A stretch of DNA of 64,000 nucleotides from an uncultured Lachnospiraceae bacterium (GTDB lineage: Bacteria > Bacillota > Clostridia > Lachnospirales > Lachnospiraceae): positions 1 to 64,000 of the forward strand of contig CAMWSU010000003.1 in the NCBI GenBank assembly GCA_947176965.1, in the 5' to 3' direction. This document shows positions 59,606-64,000 of this stretch, in pieces. The notes below the pieces were generated by a model. The model saw only the letters and a program-made list of their open reading frames with translations, made no database searches and had not been told where the DNA came from. The position numbers and the translations under genes were made by a program. How positions within the stretch are numbered: position 1 is the first letter of the stretch; each line of letters starts with the position of its first letter.

Positions 59606-60133
59606 TTGAAAACCACATCAAGTCTTAGTGATGCAATATTTATAGATAGTGTCATATCAATGATTTTGGGCATACCAATAGTTGTTGGTATTGCTATTTT
59701 GGCAGTGCCTCTTTTCCTTGTTTCCTGTATAATAGGTATACCATTTGAAACATTGATACAAACATTACTTGTGTTTGGAATTGCAGTTTTTATAGTGTGG
59801 CTGTTTAGTAGATTTCAAATCATTGAGAATGGGATTGTTGGATTTATCTGCGGGTGGTTGGTTTATTCATATCTAAAGCTGCATCCGGCGTTTTGTATTT
59901 TGGTTGGTGTAGCTGTAGTAGGGGCTTTTTTCGGAATTACAAAGCTAAAGGTTGGATTCTGGATAAAGACGATACTGTTTTCTTTGCTTATAACGATAAT
60001 AGTATATGTGATATTTTATTCGAAAACGGGCTTGTTTCCAGCGTCAGATAACATTTGGCGGGTGTCGTTCTTTGTTATCTTTCTATTGGAAAACTTATAT
60101 ATTAGATGTTCTATGCGTGATCGGCTGGATTAA
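59606..60133 (+). CDS. Multi-helix membrane protein
   Basis: A TTG at 59606 follows AGGAGGAG at 7 bases; an ATG at 59588 lies within that ribosome site and is less likely. The 175-residue protein has about five to six hydrophobic helices (about 20-45, 53-73, 78-95, 98-118, 123-145, 152-168). No family is recognised. A lipoprotein gene follows; the pair could be a cell-envelope unit. Confidence 0.65.
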   Translation: MKTTSSLSDAIFIDSVISMILGIPIVVGIAILAVPLFLVSCIIGIPFETLIQTLLVFGIAVFIVWLFSRFQIIENGIVGFICGWLVYSYLKLHPAFCILVGVAVVGAFFGITKLKVGFWIKTILFSLLITIIVYVIFYSKTGLFPASDNIWRVSFFVIFLLENLYIRCSMRDRLD

Positions 60134-60180
60134 GATATACATAATAAGTTGCATAATAACAACGGAGGAGGAGAAGTACA

Positions 60181-60525
60181 ATGAGAAAAAAGAAAAAGAT
60201 CATATCAATTTGCATGGCAGCGCTTGTCATGCTGCTTGCGATCGCCAGCTGTGGCAAAAAGGAGAGCTTAGTCGGAAAGTGGGTTGCCACAGATGAAGCG
60301 ACCGGAGAAACTGCAACAATGGAGTTGTTCAGCGACGGATCGGGAATATACACCGCCGAAGAGTTATCGTATTCCTGCGCTTGGATAACTGAAAATGGGA
60401 GATTGAAAATTGAGATAGATGCAGGAATATTTGGAAAGATTTCACACGTGGCAGACTATGAAATAGATGGTGATAAGTTAATACTGTCAGACGAGGACGG
60501 AGCGGTTACGTTTATAAGAGAATGA
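60181..60525 (+). CDS. Small lipoprotein
   Basis: The 114-residue protein has a basic start (RKKKKII) and a lipobox ending AIASC (Cys about 24). A compact beta-rich domain with GKWVATDEATGET and ADYEIDGDKLILSDEDGAVTF resembles the DUF5640-like family of small secreted proteins. GGAGGAGG precedes the ATG. Function unknown; it could be surface exclusion or stress related. Confidence 0.72.
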   Translation: MRKKKKIISICMAALVMLLAIASCGKKESLVGKWVATDEATGETATMELFSDGSGIYTAEELSYSCAWITENGRLKIEIDAGIFGKISHVADYEIDGDKLILSDEDGAVTFIRE

Positions 60526-60535
60526 TGTGTTCATA

Positions 60536-60584
60536 ATAAAACAGGACATTTCTTATGGGTTTCATGAGAAATGTCCTGTTTTAT
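60536..60584. terminator. Bidirectional terminator
   Basis: ATAAAACAGGACATTTCT pairs with AGAAATGTCCTGTTTTAT. It lies between the lipoprotein and the oppositely oriented XRE gene and can stop transcription from both sides. Confidence 0.92.
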
Positions 60585-60587
60585 AGA

Positions 60588-61232
60588 TCAGCCAGTCTGA
60601 CTATCTGTTAAAATAGATGATTTTGCATTGTTGTTTTCTTTTTTGGCTCGTTCGAGCTTAAATTCAATTAACTCCTTGATTTCGTTTTTGTCCGTTGAGG
60701 AAAGCTGTCTGAATGCATATAGGAAATTTTGCTCATCTGTATTATTGCTGTAAGATTGTTCCGTTTGATCTTCGCCGGTGAGAAGCCAGTCGCAAGAAAC
60801 GGAGAAATAATGACAAATGTTTAACAATACATCCGAGGTCGGATATATTTTCCCCTGTTCAATTCTGCCAACATTTGAGCCGTGCAGACCGATTATAGCG
60901 CCTAATTCTTGTTGCGTCATTTTCTTGTTTTTTCTAAGTCGTTTGATTCTGCATCCTAAATCATTTATATAAGCATTTGAAATACGAAATTCTTGAAAGT
61001 TTGGCTCATAAGTCTGTTGGAGTTCTTCTTCGCCAGTAAGAAGCCAATTAACGGAGCAATCAAGATATTCGCATATTTGAATTATATATTCCGATGGAAC
61101 GGATCTGTTTTGCGTGAGCCATTGAGAAATAGTACTTTGAGCCTTGCCTATGTACTGAGCTAATCCTTTTTGACTTAGCATATGATTGCTTTTATCTATT
61201 CGTGTTGCGATTCGTTCATTGATTAAAGACAT
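60588..61232 (-). CDS. Double-HTH XRE-family regulator of the ICE
   Basis: The 214-residue protein has two tandem Cro/C1 helix-turn-helix domains. One is at about 18-68 (QKGLAQYIGKAQSTISQWL) and the other at about 95-155 (MTQQELGAIIGLHGSNVGRIE). Each ends in the same SxNWLLTGEE / SxDWLLTGED segment, so the protein arose by duplication. It is divergent from the next regulator and its upstream region has TTCAC-N4-GTGAA sites, suggesting autorepression. It is the probable master repressor of the right-hand ICE genes and one candidate binder of the intergenic palindromes. Confidence 0.85.
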   Translation of the reverse strand: MSLINERIATRIDKSNHMLSQKGLAQYIGKAQSTISQWLTQNRSVPSEYIIQICEYLDCSVNWLLTGEEELQQTYEPNFQEFRISNAYINDLGCRIKRLRKNKKMTQQELGAIIGLHGSNVGRIEQGKIYPTSDVLLNICHYFSVSCDWLLTGEDQTEQSYSNNTDEQNFLYAFRQLSSTDKNEIKELIEFKLERAKKENNNAKSSILTDSQTG

Positions 61233-61247
61233 TTTACCACCTCAAAA

Positions 61248-61305
61248 TTCACAAAAGTGAATAATATTAAAAATCATTGACATATTCACAAACATGAAAT
61301 ATACT
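61248..61305. promoter_or_regulatory. Divergent operator/promoter region
   Basis: TTGACA (61277-61282), 17-bp spacer, TATACT (61300-61305) on the plus strand. Within the spacer is TTCAC-AAAC-ATGAA (61285-61298), and TTCAC-AAAA-GTGAA lies at 61248-61261. These look like operators of the XRE protein. Confidence 0.75.
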
Positions 61306-61526
61306 AACAAGTATAAAACAACGTAGCAGACCAATAGACAACGATTCAAATAAACAAAAATATGCAAATTCGCAGTTTGCGTGGCTTGCGTAAGAACATA
61401 AAAGATAATTGTACAAGTTACTGAATGGCAAAAAAGACGCCATTTTTATTTTAGCATCAAAAGTTTCAAAAGTAAACTAAAGAAAGCGGAAGGTCAGGAA
61501 GGTCTGGTAGATGGGGAGGATCCGGA

Positions 61527-61832
61527 GTGCAACTGATTGATTTAGATATTATTGGTGGTACATTTGTACCTAGTGAGCGTTATACAGGCAGGGAAGTCAT
61601 GGCATTATTAATGCAGCAGCCGGAACCTTTATTAAGATACTCACAATGGAGCAAGATAGCCCAAAAAGCGCAGATTGATCTGAATTTAGATAACAAAGCG
61701 ATCGCAGAAAGGCTAGGCTATAGCCGCCAGTTCGTGACGGCAGTGATCAATGGCAGAAAGAAAACGCCGGACGCGATCGCAAGGATCAGTAAACAATTGG
61801 ATATTCCACAGCCGGTTGACTTGGAAAGATAA
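61527..61832 (+). CDS. XRE-family small regulator
   Basis: A GTG start follows GGGGAGGATCC. The 101-residue protein has a helix-turn-helix at about residues 55-95 (NKAIAERLGYSRQFVTAVINGR). It is expressed from the divergent promoter controlled by the TTCAC sites. Role: probable activator or antirepressor of the ICE. Confidence 0.75.
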   Translation: MQLIDLDIIGGTFVPSERYTGREVMALLMQQPEPLLRYSQWSKIAQKAQIDLNLDNKAIAERLGYSRQFVTAVINGRKKTPDAIARISKQLDIPQPVDLER

Positions 61833-62100
61833 GATAGCAGCGGTCCGAAAGGATCTCTCTATAGATTATGATCCCGTTAAGGCGGGCTTGCACTTTGACA
61901 AGTTCATAAAGTCCGGCAATGTACCGTATAGCAGGAGCTTTGGTATCAGATCTGCGATGATTGATGATCACAGGCAGGAGCAACCAATCTGTTTTACCTG
62001 TCCATGTCGTGGGAGGCATGGATGCCAGGATCGCTATATGGGTATAATGATACACCCCAAAGGATGGCTGCCCACAGGAATGGGAGGAGTAGGACGGTGA
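61816..62100 (+). CDS. Possible Cys-rich small protein
   Basis: A frame from a TTG (61816) encodes about 94 residues with a plausible Cys cluster PICFTCPCRGRHGCQDRYMG and an amphipathic start. It has no clear Shine-Dalgarno and partly overlaps the preceding gene, so it may be spurious. Confidence 0.35.
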   Translation: MTWKDKIAAVRKDLSIDYDPVKAGLHFDKFIKSGNVPYSRSFGIRSAMIDDHRQEQPICFTCPCRGRHGCQDRYMGIMIHPKGWLPTGMGGVGR

Positions 62101-62210
62101 GGCTGTGCTGAAATGCATGTAAGACCAGCTGGAGTAACTCGTGGAGCTTCTGACCCGGAAGCCGCCGGCATTTTACTTTTTTGTCTGCAAGATAAAGAGA
62201 GGATATGCGA

Positions 62211-62882
62211 ATGATTGATAGAAAATCATATTTGAAGCAGATAGATCAATTTTACAGCCATAGGCTGAACAGATTTGCTTCTATTTATGTGGGAACGACG
62301 CCTGATGTGCTTGTAAGTTATGGGGCGCCCAAGCTGCCACTTGTCATCAGACAAAGCATCCTCACCAAGTGCATCAGAAAGGCGACGGGGAGCAGGAGTG
62401 CGCATGAGCTGCCGAGAGATGTGATTGAAAATCTACCGGAGCAGATGGAACATCCGATTTTTCTGATCCGGGATAAAGCAAGAGATTCAATAGCACTTAT
62501 ATCGGATTATCAAGATCAGAACAATAACAGCATTTTGATAGCAATTAAGCTGAATGAAGATGAAAACAGCATGAAAGTGAATTCCATAAAAAGTATTTAT
62601 GGAAAGGCAAGCTTAAAAGAATATTTGCAGAAAAACGCGGAATTACAGCAATTACATATCATTGACAATAAAAAAGCTGAAAGACTATCCCGTTTGGTGG
62701 GGTTCCAATTACCCCAGGCGTTGATAGCTTCCAGCCACAATATGAATCTATCACCAGGACAAAAAAATGTCAATAACAAAATTTCAGTTTTAGATAAGTT
62801 GGAAAGTAATAAGAAGAGGATCCATGAGACACATCCTGAAAAGATGGAGAAAAGCCATGAGCGTCATAGAGAACGCGAGTAG
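62211..62882 (+). CDS. MuF_C-like polyvalent-protein domain protein (B)
   Basis: The ATG at 62211 is better spaced from AGAGAGG than that at 62205. The 223-residue protein aligns by motif with the protein at 53638: DVLVSYGAPKLPLVIRQSIL, AHELPRDVIENLPEQMEHPI, NNNSILIAIKLNEDEN and SIKSIYGKASL. It ends ISVLDKLESNKKRIHE with a charged tail, like its paralogue. Function unknown; possibly an effector carried with DNA. Confidence 0.68.
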   Translation: MIDRKSYLKQIDQFYSHRLNRFASIYVGTTPDVLVSYGAPKLPLVIRQSILTKCIRKATGSRSAHELPRDVIENLPEQMEHPIFLIRDKARDSIALISDYQDQNNNSILIAIKLNEDENSMKVNSIKSIYGKASLKEYLQKNAELQQLHIIDNKKAERLSRLVGFQLPQALIASSHNMNLSPGQKNVNNKISVLDKLESNKKRIHETHPEKMEKSHERHRERE

Positions 62883-62990
62883 CAAATAGTATAGATCCAC
62901 TGATTGTTTACATACCTCATTTTCACCGCATGATTTGGTTTTTAACTTTACCGTAAACACATAAAATGAATAAAAGAAACAGGTGACTGT

Positions 62991-63128
62991 ATGATGATCA
63001 AGAACACAATACCGACATACGAAAATCCCAAGGAACGTGATATTCTGCTAAAGAAGCAGTATCATATGCTGCAACGGCGTTTTTATGAAGAAAAGAGAAA
63101 GGCGGAGAGAGACGGAAGGAGGAAATAG
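62991..63128 (+). CDS. 45-residue basic protein upstream of the integrase
   Basis: Start ATG (62991; a second at 62994) follows AGGTGA. The protein contains TIPTYENPKERDILLKKQYH and a basic helix. It ends one base before the recombinase start and so is co-translated with it. It could be a recombination accessory. Confidence 0.6.
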   Translation: MMIKNTIPTYENPKERDILLKKQYHMLQRRFYEEKRKAERDGRRK

Positions 63129-63129
63129 C

Positions 63130-64000
63130 ATGCGTTATACCGCTCTTTACGGCCGCCAGTCTCTTGATGTCAAGGACAGCCTTTCCGTGCCGATGCAGAT
63201 AAAAAAAGCACGGGCGGAGTGTGGTGAGGGTGAGGTATGTAAACAATACGTTGATAAAGGATTTTCCGGAAAGAACACAAAAAGGCCGGGGTTCCTTCAG
63301 CTGATGCAGGACATAGAGGATGACCTGATCGGCAGGGTGATCGTATACAAATTGGATCGCTTCAGCCGCTCCATCCTTGATTTTGCGGAAGCATGGGCGG
63401 TGATGGAGCGGCATCAGGTAGAATTTCTGTCTGTCAACGAAAAGTTTGATACCTCGACGCCAATGGGGAAAGCGATGCTCTTTATTCTCATGATCTTTGC
63501 GCAGATGGAACGTGAGACGATCAGCGAGCGTGTGACGGACAACTATTATGAGAGGGCAAAGTTCGGAGGATGGCTTGGAGGACCGGCGCCGTTTGGCATG
63601 GAGCTTTACCGGATCAGGGACGAGAGCGGGAAGCAGGTACCGTCCCTGCGTTATACGGAGCAGTTTGATCACTTGAAGATGGTGTTTTATGAGTATGCGC
63701 AAAGCCCGTTTCTTTCTTTGGGACAGCTTGCCAAGCAGCTGAGGGAAGAAGAAGTCTTATCACCGGGCGGCGGCGCGTGGAATAACGTCACGCTCTCAAG
63801 GCTTTTGAGAAATCCGGTGTATGTCATGGCGGATGCGGAAATATACAGATACTACAAGACGCAGGGCGTGAAGATCCTTCAGGAGCTTTCCTATTTTGAC
63901 GGGAAGCATGCCGGCATGCTGATCAGTAAGCGCTGCGCAAAGGACAGGCAGCGCAAGTCCATGGAAGATTGGACCTTTACGCTGGCGAATTGGGAGGGAA
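63130..64000 (+). CDS. Large serine recombinase of the ICE (partial, runs off window)
   Basis: The ATG at 63130 follows GGAGGAAA, and 290 residues are visible. The resolvase domain has Ser11 (YGRQSLDVKDS), SVPMQIKKA, VYKLDRFSRSILDFAE and MIFAQMERETISERV. The recombinase domain begins with GWLGGPAPFGME and LSRLLRNPVY. Such integrases insert and excise ICEs. It is distinct from the IME recombinase (different catalytic-domain sequence). The C-terminal zinc ribbon would be outside the window. Confidence 0.93.
   Translation, partial: MRYTALYGRQSLDVKDSLSVPMQIKKARAECGEGEVCKQYVDKGFSGKNTKRPGFLQLMQDIEDDLIGRVIVYKLDRFSRSILDFAEAWAVMERHQVEFLSVNEKFDTSTPMGKAMLFILMIFAQMERETISERVTDNYYERAKFGGWLGGPAPFGMELYRIRDESGKQVPSLRYTEQFDHLKMVFYEYAQSPFLSLGQLAKQLREEEVLSPGGGAWNNVTLSRLLRNPVYVMADAEIYRYYKTQGVKILQELSYFDGKHAGMLISKRCAKDRQRKSMEDWTFTLANWEG

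Larger units (their letters stand above)
16676..64000. mobile_element. Integrative and conjugative element (Tn1549/CTn4-like), left end to window edge
   Basis: The left boundary is inferred from the truncated deacetylase gene. The element contains a full conjugation set (VirD4, Maff2, VirB6, VirB4, M23 hydrolase, surface proteins, relaxase, MobC), partition/replication genes (ParA, RepA_N), topoisomerase III and antirestriction genes. At the right is a large serine recombinase that runs past the window end. Gene order matches the clostridial CTn4/Tn1549 group. The right end, and hence exact length and att sites, cannot be seen. At least 47.3 kb are present, including a nested 9.7 kb IME. Confidence 0.9.

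Overview
The window comes from a low-to-mid GC, Gram-positive, anaerobe-type chromosome, most likely a Lachnospiraceae or related Clostridia. This is inferred from strong GGAGG Shine-Dalgarno sites, intrinsic terminators throughout, lipoproteins with Firmicutes lipoboxes, and gene families such as GH26 mannanase, Csp-like S8 protease, carbamate kinase and MATE exporter. No rRNA or tRNA gene was seen.

Region 1 (1-16,675) is chromosomal. It holds the 3' end of glmS, a membrane-anchored HtrA/DegP protease with a PDZ domain, an XRE-TPR regulator, an ANT/AadA-like nucleotidyltransferase, a HAD hydrolase, a secreted nucleoside-hydrolase-like lipoprotein broken by a frameshift in a G7 tract, a long-linker ClpX, a repeat-bearing lipoprotein, a subtilase, carbamate kinase, a MATE transporter and a GH26 beta-mannanase. 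It ends in the C-terminal fragment of a polysaccharide deacetylase, cut at about 16,676.

Region 2 (about 16,676 to beyond 64,000) is an integrative and conjugative element (ICE) of the Tn1549/CTn4 type. In order it carries ParA, a ParB-like protein, a RepA_N initiator, a PcfB/DUF3801 protein, VirD4, Maff2, VirB6, a fused PrgI-VirB4, an M23 hydrolase, DUF4315, three surface proteins with Ig-like or DUF4366 segments, a 1,135-residue multidomain protein with pentapeptide repeats, an ArdC-like antirestriction protein, topoisomerase III, a MuF_C-like protein, MobC and a MOBP relaxase. A hairpin-rich oriT candidate, a putative Fst/par-type type I toxin-antitoxin locus, an AT-rich cargo stretch (AAA ATPase, an unknown protein, a membrane protein and a lipoprotein), a divergent XRE regulatory pair, a second MuF_C-like protein and a large serine recombinase that runs off the window follow.

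Region 3 (22,870-32,554) is a 9.68 kb integrative and mobilizable element (IME) with a TnpX-like serine recombinase, MobC, a relaxase, a replication initiator, a DnaC-like ATPase, TnpW and an AT-rich TetR/membrane-protein cargo. It is inserted inside the ICE virD4 gene. The two copies of TCCGAA at its ends fit exact in-frame restoration of a 602-residue VirD4 on excision.

The most unusual signals are: (i) an 18-bp perfect palindrome (TTATGCGACGTCGCATAA) in four intergenic gaps, plus two near-copies and one decayed copy, all just upstream of ICE genes; (ii) the putative par/Fst-like type I toxin-antitoxin locus with direct repeats and convergent promoters; (iii) the IME switch in virD4; and (iv) C-terminal tail motifs shared by otherwise unrelated ICE proteins.
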